Positions 15,331-23,881 of a stretch of 64,000 bases of DNA are shown here, one piece after another. The notes beneath the pieces are model-generated. The model was given only the letters and a program-made list of their open reading frames with translations. It did no database searches and was not told where the DNA came from. Source of the DNA: Streptomyces graminofaciens. Lineage in GTDB: Bacteria; Actinomycetota; Actinomycetes; Streptomycetales; Streptomycetaceae. The position numbers were made by a program, and so were the translations under genes. How positions within the stretch are numbered: the first letter of the stretch is position 1; every line of letters starts with the position of its first letter. The stretch covers positions 9,830,501-9,894,500 of the forward strand of contig NZ_AP018448.1 of assembly GCF_030294945.1 (NCBI RefSeq), given 5' to 3'.

Positions 15331-16134
15331 CTACGCCGGAGTGGGCGCGGCCTCCTTCTCCTCCGCCGCGTCCTCCGCGGCGGCCGCCTCCGCACGGTCG
15401 CGGGCCTCGCGGCGGACGAGGAACACCCAGCCGACGGGGACGCCCAGGGCGAAGAGCCACCACTGAAGGGCGTACGCGTAGTTCAGCGCGGCGTTCTCGT
15501 CGCCGGGGCTGCCGAGCTGTTCCGGGGTGTCGCCCTTAGGCTCGGGCGCCGTCTGCGCGAGGTAGCCGCCGAGCACCCGGAGGCCGAGGCGCTTCGCCTC
15601 CTGCGCGCTGTCGATCAGCATGATCTGCCGGTCCGGCAGCCCCTGGAGGTCCTTGATGCCGCTCGCCTCGGTCGTCTCGTCGGGCATCAGCCGCCCGGTG
15701 ACGGTGACCTCGCCGCGCGGCGGCGCGGGGATCCTGGGGAACGAGGTCTCGCCCAGACCACCCGACGGGATCCAGCCCCGGTTGACGAGCAGGACCTTGC
15801 CGTCGTCGAGCACGAACGGGGTCAGGACGTGGAAGCCCACCTCGTCGTCGGCGTTGGTGCGGCGCCGGACGACGACCTCGTCGTCGGTGTCGAAGCGGCC
15901 CTTCGCGGTCACCGTGCGATAGCGCTCGGCGCTGGTGACGGTGTGCCCGGGGGAGGTCAGCCGCTCCACGGGCACCGGCTTCGCGGCCAGCGCGTCGGCG
16001 ACGAGCTGGTTGCGCGCACTGCGCTCCTCGTAGCGATGCATCTGCCAGATGCCCAGCCTGACCATCGTCGGGATCAGGATGAGCGAGAGCAGCGTGAGGA
16101 TCACCCACTGCCGGGACACCAGGAAGCGGTACAC
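15331..16134 (-). CDS. SURF1 family cytochrome oxidase assembly protein
   Basis: 267 aa. An N-terminal membrane helix (about residues 9-28) is followed by the SURF1 motif GIWQMHRYEER, a large outside domain with VLLVNRGWIPSG and VTVTGRL, a second membrane helix (about 220-240) with the preceding NYAYALQWW, and a Glu/Ala-rich cytoplasmic tail. This two-helix layout is diagnostic. SURF1 helps insert haem into aa3-type cytochrome c oxidase. No oxidase genes are nearby. The downstream end lies 6 nt from the convergent hypothetical gene. Confidence 0.92.
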   Translation of the reverse strand: MYRFLVSRQWVILTLLSLILIPTMVRLGIWQMHRYEERSARNQLVADALAAKPVPVERLTSPGHTVTSAERYRTVTAKGRFDTDDEVVVRRRTNADDEVGFHVLTPFVLDDGKVLLVNRGWIPSGGLGETSFPRIPAPPRGEVTVTGRLMPDETTEASGIKDLQGLPDRQIMLIDSAQEAKRLGLRVLGGYLAQTAPEPKGDTPEQLGSPGDENAALNYAYALQWWLFALGVPVGWVFLVRREARDRAEAAAAEDAAEEKEAAPTPA

Positions 16135-16211
16135 CCCACGACCGTACCTCCGGCCTGTGGGGTGCTTCGCGGCGGGTACCGGGTCGGGCTCCTCGGACGC
16201 TGCCGACCTCC

Positions 16212-16445
16212 TCAGACGCTGTCGACGATCTCCGCCTTCCCCTCCGCCCGCGCGCAGTGGGCACCGCAGTACCAGTGGCCCTCGACCTCGACGCCCTGGC
16301 CGATGATCTGGACGCGACAGTGCTCGCAGATGGGGGCCATGCGGTGGATCGCGCAGGAGAAGCAGTCGAAGACATGCACCGCGCCCTGCGCGTGCACCTC
16401 GAACGTCATGCCGTAGTCATTGCCACATACTTCGCATCTCGCCAT
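16212..16445 (-). CDS. small cysteine-rich metal-binding protein
   Basis: 77 aa with eight cysteines in an array CEVCG, CFSC, CEHC and YCGAHC plus several histidines, so it should bind one or two zinc ions (metallothionein-like or zinc ribbon). No signal peptide. A GTG/ATG choice is not needed: ATG 16445 starts M-A-R-C-E-V-C. It lies downstream of the exonuclease gene and 77 nt before SURF1 on the same strand. The function is not known; storage of metal or protein contact is possible. Confidence 0.78.
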   Translation of the reverse strand: MARCEVCGNDYGMTFEVHAQGAVHVFDCFSCAIHRMAPICEHCRVQIIGQGVEVEGHWYCGAHCARAEGKAEIVDSV

Positions 16446-16512
16446 GCGCCACAGGGTGGGCCGTCACCGCCGCGCGGGCGAGCGGGCGGTGGGCGAGTCG
16501 CGCGGCAATCAC

Positions 16513-16629
16513 CCGTCCGTACGGGTCATCCGTCCGTGCGGGTCGTCCGTCCGTGCGGGTCATCCGTCCGTGCGGGTCATCCGTCCGTACGGGTCGTCCG
16601 TCGTGCGGGTCGTCCGTCGTGCGGGCCGC
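16513..16629. repeat. 17-bp tandem repeat array
   Basis: Five copies of a 17-nt unit CCGTCCGTRCGGGTCRT (16513-16597), then two 16-nt variants lacking one base (16598-16629), then decayed units up to the exonuclease stop. Copies differ only at the two R positions. It fills the gap between the exonuclease gene and the Cys-rich gene and contains the self-complementary core CCGTACGG. Confidence 0.85.
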
Positions 16630-16641
16630 CCGACGTACGGA

Positions 16642-17640
16642 TCATCCGTCGGCGGGCTCCACATCGCGCAGCAGCTGTCCGAAGGCGGCCTCGTCGATCA
16701 CGGGGGTGCCGTACTGCCGGGCTTTGACCACCTTCGACGTGCCCGAGTCCGGGTCGTTGGTGACGAGGAGGCTGGTCACCCGGGACAGGCTCGTCGCCAC
16801 ATGCAGGCCCGCCTCCACCGCCCGGTCCTCCAGCAGCTCCCGGTCGACGGAGGTGTCCCCGGAGAAGGCGACCCGCATGCCCTGCTTGAGCGGTTTGCCC
16901 TCTTCGTAACGGCCGGGGTTGGGGTGCGGGCACGGCGGCCGCTTGCGGGAGGGGCGCCAACTGCCCGCGCCGTAGCCCCCCGAGGACCGATAGCCGCCGG
17001 GGCCGGTCGCCTGGCGGCCGATCGAGGGTGACGCGGCCCACTCCGTGAGCGGTCGGCACTCCAGCAACGGCAGCCGAACGCCGTCCCGCGCCGCCGCGTG
17101 CAGACTCGGCCGGAACGCCTCCGCCAGCACCCGCGCGTCGTCCAGCGCGTGGTGCGCCCGCTGCTGCACGACCCCGAAGTGCGCGGCGAGCGACTCCAGC
17201 TTGTGGTTGGCGAGCGGCAGCCCCAGCTCCTTCGACAGCGCGATCGTGCACAGCCGCTGCCGTACCGGCGCCTCGATCTCCGCGCGCGCGTACTCCCGGG
17301 CGATCATCGACCAGTCGAAGACCGCGTTGTGCGCGACGAGCACCCGGTCCGCGAGCCGGGAGGCGAACTCCTCGGCGATGTCCCGGAACAGGGGCGCCCC
17401 TTCCAGCACGTCGCTCGTCAGACCGTGGATCCACACCGGACCCGGGTCCCGCTCCGGATTGACCAGCGTGTACCAGTGGTCCTCGACCTCGCCCCGCGCG
17501 TCCAGTCTGTACACGGCCGCGGAGATTATCCGGTCGTCCCGGGCCAGCCCGGTGGTCTCCACGTCGACGACCGCGTACCCCTTCGGATACGCGGCCGGCC
17601 AAGGTGCCTGGGACGCTGCGGTCGTACGGTCTTCGAGCAT
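16642..17640 (-). CDS. DEDDh 3'-5' exonuclease with C-terminal BRCT domain
   Basis: 332 aa from ATG 17640; a TTG two codons upstream is an alternative. The DnaQ-like domain (about residues 20-190) has ExoI VVDVETTGL, ExoII VLVAHNAVFDWSM and ExoIII HHALDDARV, giving the D-E-D-D-H set. A Gly/Ser/Arg-rich linker leads to a BRCT domain (about 250-325: GMRVAFSGDTSVDRELLEDR, then VTSLLVTNDPDSGTSK). This joins a proofreading-type nuclease to a phosphoprotein/DNA-end binding domain, suggesting DNA repair. The last codons run into the 17-bp repeat array. No stable terminator is visible. Confidence 0.88.
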   Translation of the reverse strand: MLEDRTTAASQAPWPAAYPKGYAVVDVETTGLARDDRIISAAVYRLDARGEVEDHWYTLVNPERDPGPVWIHGLTSDVLEGAPLFRDIAEEFASRLADRVLVAHNAVFDWSMIAREYARAEIEAPVRQRLCTIALSKELGLPLANHKLESLAAHFGVVQQRAHHALDDARVLAEAFRPSLHAAARDGVRLPLLECRPLTEWAASPSIGRQATGPGGYRSSGGYGAGSWRPSRKRPPCPHPNPGRYEEGKPLKQGMRVAFSGDTSVDRELLEDRAVEAGLHVATSLSRVTSLLVTNDPDSGTSKVVKARQYGTPVIDEAAFGQLLRDVEPADG

Positions 17641-17879
17641 GGTCAATGAGGATACGGGCCGGGACCGACAGCCCTGTCCCGGACTCCGGCCGAGAGCCCC
17701 CGACCGTGCTTTCCCTCAGGTTCCCCGCCACGTCCGCCTGTTCGGACGGGACGCGTGGGACGAACCTCCGTACGCCGGCCCGGCGAACCCGCGTACGCAC
17801 GGCTATGGACCTTTCGACCCCCCGGTGCAAGCGTGCTCCGCGCCCGGCGGACTCGTCGTCTACGAAGGGCGGTACGGCA

Positions 17880-18695
17880 ATGGCACGCGTACGGTACGGG
17901 GCGCGCACCGAGGCGGAGACCGCCGCCGCGCGCGCCGCGAGCACGAGGCTCCCGGACATCTGGTCCACCGGTGTGGTGGCCGTCTGGGAGAGCGACCCCG
18001 ACGTGGTCGCGGCGGTGCTGCCGCCGCCGCTGAAACCCACGTCCCGGCCGCTGGTCCGCGTCAACATCAGCAAGGTCGAACTGCCCGGATATCCGCTGGG
18101 CGCGGGCTCGTTCGCGGTCGCCGCCGCGCACGACGGCGTCGAGGGCTGGTATCCGCTCGTCATGCCGATGACCCACGAGCGGGCGCTGATCGGCGGCCGT
18201 GAGGTGTTCGGCGAGCCCAAGAAGCTCGGCGAGGTCGTCGTCGAGCGCGACGGGCCGGACGTCCGCGCGTACTTCGCCCGCCACGGCATCCGCTTCGTGG
18301 AGGTGCGCGGCACGGTCGACGGCGTGCTCCCGCTGCCGGAGCCCGCCCGGAAGACCGACTTCTACTTCAAGTTCCTCCCGGCGGTGGATGGTTCCGGCTT
18401 CGACGCCGACCCCGTCCTCGTGCACTGCGAGCGCAATGAGCGGCTGCGCGGGCTGGAGCGGGTCACCGGCGAGGTCGTGCTGCGCGAGTCCCCCTACGCC
18501 CCGGTCGCCGACCTGCCCGTCCGTCGTCTCCTCGGCATCACCCTCGGCGAGAAGACCGGCGACCAGCGCGGCCGGGTCGCCGAACGGGTCGACGGGCGGG
18601 CCCTGTTGCCGTACATCCACCAGCGGTACGACGACCCGCGCCAGATCCTCGACGCGCCACCGGAGCCTTCACAGGGGAGCGCCCGATGGAGTTGA
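17880..18695 (+). CDS. acetoacetate decarboxylase family protein
   Basis: 271 aa from ATG 17880 (GAAGGGCGGTACGGCA upstream). The ADC-family core is visible: VRVNISKVELPGYPLG and, near residues 113-121, VFGEPKKLG, where the Lys pair corresponds to the Schiff-base lysine and its neighbour in ADC. True ADC turns acetoacetate into acetone and CO2, but many ADC-like proteins do aldol or hydratase chemistry on other keto acids. It is the first of four overlapping or closely spaced genes (to 22113), so it probably acts in a catabolic pathway with the SDR and the two amidohydrolases. The end overlaps the SDR gene by 10 nt. Confidence 0.85.
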   Translation: MARVRYGARTEAETAAARAASTRLPDIWSTGVVAVWESDPDVVAAVLPPPLKPTSRPLVRVNISKVELPGYPLGAGSFAVAAAHDGVEGWYPLVMPMTHERALIGGREVFGEPKKLGEVVVERDGPDVRAYFARHGIRFVEVRGTVDGVLPLPEPARKTDFYFKFLPAVDGSGFDADPVLVHCERNERLRGLERVTGEVVLRESPYAPVADLPVRRLLGITLGEKTGDQRGRVAERVDGRALLPYIHQRYDDPRQILDAPPEPSQGSARWS

Positions 18696-19570
18696 GAGAC
18701 GGCCAGGTCGCCGTCGTCACCGGCGCGGCGAGCGGGCTCGGGCTGGCGATGGCCCGGCGGTTCGCGGCCGAGGGACTGAAGGTGATCCTCGCGGACGTCG
18801 AAAAGGGCGCACTGGAGAAGGCGGCGTCGGCGCTGCGCGCGGACGGGGCCGAGGCGCACGCGCGCGTGGTCGACGTCGGCGTCCGCGAACAGGTCCTGGA
18901 CCTCGCCGGGTTCGCGTACGACACGTACGGCGCCGTCCATGTCCTGTGCAACAACGCCGGGGTCGGCTCGGGTGCCGAGGGCCGGATGTGGGAGCACGAG
19001 CCGAACGACTGGAAGTGGGCCTTCGAGGTCAATGTTTGGGGTGTTTTCCACGGCGTCCAGGCGTTCGTCCCGCACATGATCAAGTCGGGTCAGCCCGGTC
19101 ATGTGGTCAATACGTCCTCCGGCGACGGCGGTATCGCCCCGCTTCCCACCGCCTCCGTGTACGCGGTCACCAAGGCGGCCGTCGTGACGATGACCGAGTC
19201 CCTGTACGCGCATCTGCGGGCGGAGCACGCGCGCGTGGGCGCCTCCGTGCTCTTCCCCGGCCCGCACATGCTGCGTACGGGCCTGTGGGAGTCGCACCGC
19301 AACCGGCCGGAGCGGTACGCCAAGGAACGGCCGCGCCGGACGCCGTACCGCAGCCTCGACCAGTGGGAGGCGGCGATGCGAGCGGCGGGCCGGGAGGTCC
19401 GGTTCACGCCGGTGGAGGAGGTCGCGGAGTTTGTCGTGGCCGGTATCCGCGCGGACCGCTTCTGGCTGCTGCCGCCGAGCGAGCACAGCGACACGCAGAT
19501 CAGGGCACGGGCGCGGTCGATGCTGGACCGCGCGAACCCGTCGTACCTCGAAAGCTTCATCCTGGACTGA
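18686..19570 (+). CDS. SDR family oxidoreductase
   Basis: 294 aa, overlapping the previous gene by 10 nt with GGGGAGCGCCCG before the ATG. Classical SDR: TGAASGLG (residues 12-19) for NAD(P), NNAG, a catalytic Ser in NTSSGDGG and YAVTK with the Tyr/Lys pair. The C-terminal ~50 residues are longer than in simple classical SDRs. It should oxidise or reduce a hydroxyl/keto group of the same compound handled by its operon partners; the substrate is unknown. Confidence 0.88.
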   Translation: MELRDGQVAVVTGAASGLGLAMARRFAAEGLKVILADVEKGALEKAASALRADGAEAHARVVDVGVREQVLDLAGFAYDTYGAVHVLCNNAGVGSGAEGRMWEHEPNDWKWAFEVNVWGVFHGVQAFVPHMIKSGQPGHVVNTSSGDGGIAPLPTASVYAVTKAAVVTMTESLYAHLRAEHARVGASVLFPGPHMLRTGLWESHRNRPERYAKERPRRTPYRSLDQWEAAMRAAGREVRFTPVEEVAEFVVAGIRADRFWLLPPSEHSDTQIRARARSMLDRANPSYLESFILD

Positions 19571-19582
19571 GAGGGGACTGTC

Positions 19583-20866
19583 GTGACCGACCGGGACCCG
19601 TACCTGATCATCTCCTCCGACTGCCACGCCGGGCTGCCCACCGAGGAGTACAGGCCCTATCTGGACTCCCGTTTCCACCGGGCGTTCGACGAGTTCCTCG
19701 CGGGCCGGGACGCGCGCCGGGAGGAGATGACGCGGCTGGGCATCCGCAACGAGGCGTTCGCGAACAAGTGGTTCGAGGACAACGAGGAGGGGCTGAGGGG
19801 TGGTTGGGACACCGCCCAACGGCTGAAGGAGCTCGACGGCGACGGGGTGGCCGCCGAGGTCGTCTTCCCGGACGCGGACGCCGTGGACAGCCGTACGGCC
19901 GCGCCCTTCGGGGTCGGCCTCGGCCTGTCCGGCGACCATGATCCGGAGCTGGGCATGGCGGGCGCGCGGGCGCACAACCGCTGGCTGGCGGAGTTCGTGT
20001 CCGAGCACCCCGAACGGCACTGCGGGGTGGCCCTGTTGCCGATCACCGGGCCCGTCGAGAGCGTGGTCGCGGAGATCCATCGGGCCAGGGAGTCGGGGCT
20101 CGGGGCCCTGATGATCCCGGCCATGTGGGGCACCAGGGAGCCGTACCACGACCGCCGCTACGACCCCGTCTGGGCGGCGGCAGCCGAGTGCGGGATGCCG
20201 GTCGTCACCCACTCGGGGTCGGCGCCGCGCGGTGAGTACGGCGACCATCTGGGCATCTTCGTCTCCGAGGTCACCTGGTGGCCCGCCCGTCCGCTGTGGT
20301 TCCTGCTCTGGTCGGGCGTCTTCGAGCGGCACCCCGGCCTGCGGTTCGGCGTCGCGGAGTCCGGCTGCTGGTGGCTCCCGAACCTCCTGTGGTTCATGGA
20401 CCGCCTCTACCTGGGCGCGCACGGCGGCAAGAAACTCTCCCCCTTCAAGGAGCTGAAGAGCCCGCCGCACGTGTATCTGGACCGCCAGGTCTTCGTCTGC
20501 GCGACCAACACCAAGCGACGCGAACTCGCCCACCGGTACGAGATCGGCGTCGACAACATCCTCTGGGGCAGCGACTTCCCGCACCCCGAGGGCACCTGGC
20601 CCGACACGCGCGCGTGGCTGGCCCGCACCTTCCACGACATCCCGGTGGCGGAGACCCGCCGCATGCTGGGCCTCGCGGCGGCCGAGGTCTTCGGCTTCGA
20701 CACGGCGAAGCTGACCCCGCTCGCCCGGCGCATCGGCCCGACCCCGGCCGAACTCGGCCAGCCCGACGACCAGAAGGCGGTCGAGGCGTCCTGGGCGCGC
20801 TCGCGCGAGGTGGGCCGCCACTGGCTGACGGACCACGACTTCCCGACCCTGGGGGTGAACCCATGA
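19583..20866 (+). CDS. amidohydrolase family protein (amidohydrolase 2 type)
   Basis: 427 aa from GTG 19583 (GAGAGGGGAC upstream). TIM-barrel metal enzyme: it starts LIISSDCHAG, where Asp and His are the first metal ligands of the ACMSD/amidohydrolase-2 type, then VVTHSGSAP and a final LWGSDFPHPEG with the conserved Asp. Related proteins decarboxylate or hydrolyse ring or ring-cleavage compounds. About 12 nt after the SDR gene and a 4-nt overlap with the next amidohydrolase show co-expression. Confidence 0.88.
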   Translation: MTDRDPYLIISSDCHAGLPTEEYRPYLDSRFHRAFDEFLAGRDARREEMTRLGIRNEAFANKWFEDNEEGLRGGWDTAQRLKELDGDGVAAEVVFPDADAVDSRTAAPFGVGLGLSGDHDPELGMAGARAHNRWLAEFVSEHPERHCGVALLPITGPVESVVAEIHRARESGLGALMIPAMWGTREPYHDRRYDPVWAAAAECGMPVVTHSGSAPRGEYGDHLGIFVSEVTWWPARPLWFLLWSGVFERHPGLRFGVAESGCWWLPNLLWFMDRLYLGAHGGKKLSPFKELKSPPHVYLDRQVFVCATNTKRRELAHRYEIGVDNILWGSDFPHPEGTWPDTRAWLARTFHDIPVAETRRMLGLAAAEVFGFDTAKLTPLARRIGPTPAELGQPDDQKAVEASWARSREVGRHWLTDHDFPTLGVNP

Positions 20867-22113
20867 GCGCCACGAGTCCCGTGGGCGGTGACCGGTACAC
20901 GGTGATCTCCGCCGACTGCCACGCCGGAGCCGACCTCCTCGACTACCGGCCCTACCTGGAGTCCCGGTACCACGACGCGTTCGACGTGTGGGCGGCGACG
21001 TACGTCAACCCGTACGAGGACCTGGTCGCCGACGCGGCCGACCAGAACTGGAACTCCGAGCGGCGGCTCGCGGAGCTGGAGCAGGACGGGATCGTCGCGG
21101 AGGTGGTGTTCCCCAACACCATCCCGCCGTTCTTCCCCTCCGGTTCGCTGATGGCGCCCGCGCCGGGCGCCGAGGACTTCGAGCACCGCTGGGCCGGGCT
21201 GCGCGCCCACAACCGCTGGCTGGCGGACTTCTGCGCGTCCGCGCCCGGCCGCCGCGCGGGCGTCTTCCAGATCCTCCTCAACGACGTGGCGGCGGCGGTG
21301 AAGGAGATCAGGTGGGCGGCCGGACAGCCCGGCCTGAAGGGCGGCCTGCTGCTCCCCGGCACCCCACCGGGCTCCGGCCTGCCCGAGCTGTACTCGTCGG
21401 CGTACGACCCGATCTGGGCGGTCTGCGAGGAACTGGGCGTCGTCGTGAACCACCACGCGGGCTCGGCCTCGCCGCCGCTCGGCTCCGAACCGGCCGCCCG
21501 TGCGGTCTTCATGGTCGAGACGACCTGGTTCTCCCACCGCGCCCTGTGGCACCTGGTCTTCGGCGGCGCCTTCCGCAGGCACCCGGGCCTCAGGCTGGTC
21601 CTCACCGAGCAGGGCTCCGGCTGGATCCCGGGCGTGCTCGACATGCTGGACTACTACCACGGCCGTCTGCTCGCCGCCGCCACCCAGGCGTCCACGGCGG
21701 AGTCCAAGTTCGGCGCCGGACTCGCGGCCTCCATGGGCAAGGGCCCGAGCGAGGTCTGGCACGACAACTGCTTCGTCGGCGCCAGCTTCATGCGTCCCCA
21801 CGAGGTGCCGCTGCGCGACCGGATCGGCCTCGACAAGATCATGTGGGGCAGCGACTACCCCCACGACGAGGGCACCTACCCGTACACCCGCGAGGGCCTG
21901 CGCATCGCCTACGCCGGCCTCCCGAGGGACGAGGTCGCCGCGATGGTCGGCGGCAACGCGGCCCGCGTCTACGGCTTCGACCTCGACCTCCTGGACCCGA
22001 TCGCGGCGAAGGTCGGCCCGACGGTGGAGGAGGTGGCGGAGCCGCTGGAGGAGGTGCCGAAGGACGCGACGAGCCCGGTGTTCGCGAAGGGAGGGTCCGT
22101 GCGGGTGTGGTGA
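20863..22113 (+). CDS. second amidohydrolase family protein, paralogue of its neighbour
   Basis: 416 aa from ATG 20863, overlapping the first amidohydrolase by 4 nt. It shares the same landmarks: VISADCHAGADLLDYRPYLE, then VVNHHAGSASPP, RHPGLRLVLTEQGSGW and MWGSDYPHDEGTYPY. The clear similarity to the upstream gene points to tandem duplication followed by divergence, giving perhaps two successive steps or two substrates. A hairpin at 22119-22159 ends the operon. Confidence 0.88.
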   Translation: MSATSPVGGDRYTVISADCHAGADLLDYRPYLESRYHDAFDVWAATYVNPYEDLVADAADQNWNSERRLAELEQDGIVAEVVFPNTIPPFFPSGSLMAPAPGAEDFEHRWAGLRAHNRWLADFCASAPGRRAGVFQILLNDVAAAVKEIRWAAGQPGLKGGLLLPGTPPGSGLPELYSSAYDPIWAVCEELGVVVNHHAGSASPPLGSEPAARAVFMVETTWFSHRALWHLVFGGAFRRHPGLRLVLTEQGSGWIPGVLDMLDYYHGRLLAAATQASTAESKFGAGLAASMGKGPSEVWHDNCFVGASFMRPHEVPLRDRIGLDKIMWGSDYPHDEGTYPYTREGLRIAYAGLPRDEVAAMVGGNAARVYGFDLDLLDPIAAKVGPTVEEVAEPLEEVPKDATSPVFAKGGSVRVW

Positions 22114-22118
22114 CGCGC

Positions 22119-22159
22119 CGCGCTCGCTTCTTGGCGGAGACCACCAAGAAGCAAGCGCG
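22119..22159. terminator. terminator of the ADC-SDR-amidohydrolase operon
   Basis: A stem of 6+9 bp with one mismatch (22119-22134 with 22144-22159) and a 9-nt loop, 6 nt after the stop codon. Confidence 0.7.
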
Positions 22160-22226
22160 TACCCCAGAAAATACTTGTGGGTAACAACGTCTAGTCGCCG
22201 CCCACCTGCGGATCTACGGTCTCAGC

Positions 22227-23102
22227 ATGCCGAACCTGCCCGATGTCGCGCTGTGGTCGATACCCGCCTTCGTGCTGCTCACCGTGGTCGAGGTGATCAG
22301 TGTCCGGGTGCATCCGGATGAGGAGGCGGCGGGGTACGAGGCGAAGGACGCCGCGACGAGCGTCGGCATGGGGCTCGGGAGTCTCGTCTTCGACTTCCTG
22401 TGGAAGATCCCGATCGTCGCGCTCTACACGGCGATCCACGAACTGACGCCGCTGCGCGTGCCCGTGCTGTGGTGGACGGTCCCGCTGATGCTGCTCGCGC
22501 AGGACTTCTTCTACTACTGGTCGCATCGCGGGCACCACGTGATCCGCGTCCTGTGGGCCTGCCATGTCGTGCACCACTCCAGCCGGAAGTTCAACCTGAC
22601 CACCGCGCTGCGCCAGCCGTGGACGACCTGGACGGTGTGGCCCTTCTACGTCCCGCTCATCGCCCTCGGTGTGCACCCGGCGGCGCTCGCGTTCTGCTCG
22701 TCCGCGAACCTCGTCTACCAGTTCTGGATCCACACCGAGCGCATCGGCAAGCTGCCCCGGTGGTTCGAGTTCGTGTTCAACACGCCCTCGCACCACCGCG
22801 TCCACCACGCCTCCCAGGGCGGCTATCTGGACCGCGACTTCGGCGGGATCCTCATCGTCTGGGACCGGCTCTTCGGGTCGTTCGTCGCGGAGACCGAGCG
22901 GCCCGTGTTCGGGTTGACCAAGAACATCGACACCTACAACCCGCTGCGGGTCGCCACCCATGAGTACGTCTCCATCGCCAAGGACGTGCGGGCGGCGGGG
23001 AGTTGGGGCGAGCGGGCCGGGCGCGTCTTCCGGGGGCCGGGATGGCAGCCGGCGGCGGTGCGGTCCGCCGCCGCCGTCGAGGAGCGGGAGGGCGTCGCGT
23101 GA
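22227..23102 (+). CDS. fatty acid hydroxylase/sterol desaturase family membrane protein
   Basis: 291 aa with several membrane helices. The histidine clusters that hold the di-iron centre are present: HRGHH (about residues 97-101), HVVHHSS (about 113-119) and HHRVHH (about 191-196). These enzymes insert oxygen into lipids at the membrane; the superfamily includes alkylglycerol monooxygenase, which opens ether lipids. No clear ribosome site precedes ATG 22227. The stop overlaps the next gene by 3 nt (GTGA), and that gene encodes a lysoplasmalogenase-family protein, which strengthens an ether-lipid role (inference). Confidence 0.88.
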   Translation: MPNLPDVALWSIPAFVLLTVVEVISVRVHPDEEAAGYEAKDAATSVGMGLGSLVFDFLWKIPIVALYTAIHELTPLRVPVLWWTVPLMLLAQDFFYYWSHRGHHVIRVLWACHVVHHSSRKFNLTTALRQPWTTWTVWPFYVPLIALGVHPAALAFCSSANLVYQFWIHTERIGKLPRWFEFVFNTPSHHRVHHASQGGYLDRDFGGILIVWDRLFGSFVAETERPVFGLTKNIDTYNPLRVATHEYVSIAKDVRAAGSWGERAGRVFRGPGWQPAAVRSAAAVEEREGVA

Positions 23103-23770
23103 GAGTGGGCGGAAGGGGGATCCCGCTCGCCGCGTTCTGCCTGGTCGCCGTTGTGGACCTCGGCTCCCTGGCCGTCGGGTTCACCCCGGGGCACGTCGTC
23201 GCCAAGCCGCTGCTCATGCCGTTGCTCGCCGTGTACGCGCGCGTGTGCGGCGGCCCCCGGCTGCTGGTCGCGGCGCTCCTGTGCGGCTGGGGCGGTGACG
23301 TGCTGCTCCTCTTCGACGCCGAGCCCGCCTTCCTCGCCGGGATGGGCTGCTTCGCGGCGGGGCACGTCTGCTACCTCGTGCTCTTCGGCAGGCCCGCGCT
23401 GCGGGCTCCGGCCTGGGTGCCTCCCGCGTACGTCTTCGCTCTTCTAGCCACTGTCTCCGGCCTGTGGCCCGACCTTCCCGCCGACCTGCGCGTGCCCGTC
23501 GCCGGGTACAGCGCCCTGCTGGTGGCGATGGCGGCCGCGGCCACCCGTATGGGCCTCGCCGCGGGCATCGGTGGCGCGCTCTTCGTGCTGTCGGACATGC
23601 TCATCGCGACCGGTGTCGCCGGGTGGCCACAGTTGGCACGACCCGACCTGTGGATCATGCTCACCTATGTCGCCGCCCAGTTCCTGCTGGTCAGCGGCGT
23701 ACTCAAGGCCCTCGGCACGCGATCCGCGCCCGCCCCGGCGTACGGTGAGACATCCACCGACACCCCCTGA
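23099..23770 (+). CDS. YhhN family protein (lysoplasmalogenase type)
   Basis: 223 aa from GTG 23099 (GGAGCGGGAGGGC upstream) with about 8 membrane helices. It has the family landmarks KPLLMPLL, GWGGDVLLLF and GGALFVLSDMLIA, where the Asp residues are conserved. Animal members of this family (TMEM86) cleave the vinyl-ether bond of lysoplasmalogens. The enzyme activity of bacterial YhhN proteins is less certain. Translational coupling with a fatty-acid-hydroxylase-type enzyme is notable. Confidence 0.86.
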   Translation: MRVGGRGIPLAAFCLVAVVDLGSLAVGFTPGHVVAKPLLMPLLAVYARVCGGPRLLVAALLCGWGGDVLLLFDAEPAFLAGMGCFAAGHVCYLVLFGRPALRAPAWVPPAYVFALLATVSGLWPDLPADLRVPVAGYSALLVAMAAAATRMGLAAGIGGALFVLSDMLIATGVAGWPQLARPDLWIMLTYVAAQFLLVSGVLKALGTRSAPAPAYGETSTDTP

Positions 23771-23881
23771 GGGCATCTCCTGGGGCACCTCCCGAGCAAC
23801 CGGCAACTCGCCCCGCGCGGCGGCGTCGCACCCGTCCGCGCGTACATCCCCGAGTGAAGGTCCTGGTCGTCCACCTGAGGT

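Noticed and set aside
16513..16629. Short repeats that could suggest a CRISPR array.
   Set aside because: The 17-bp units are directly joined with no spacers and no cas genes are present.
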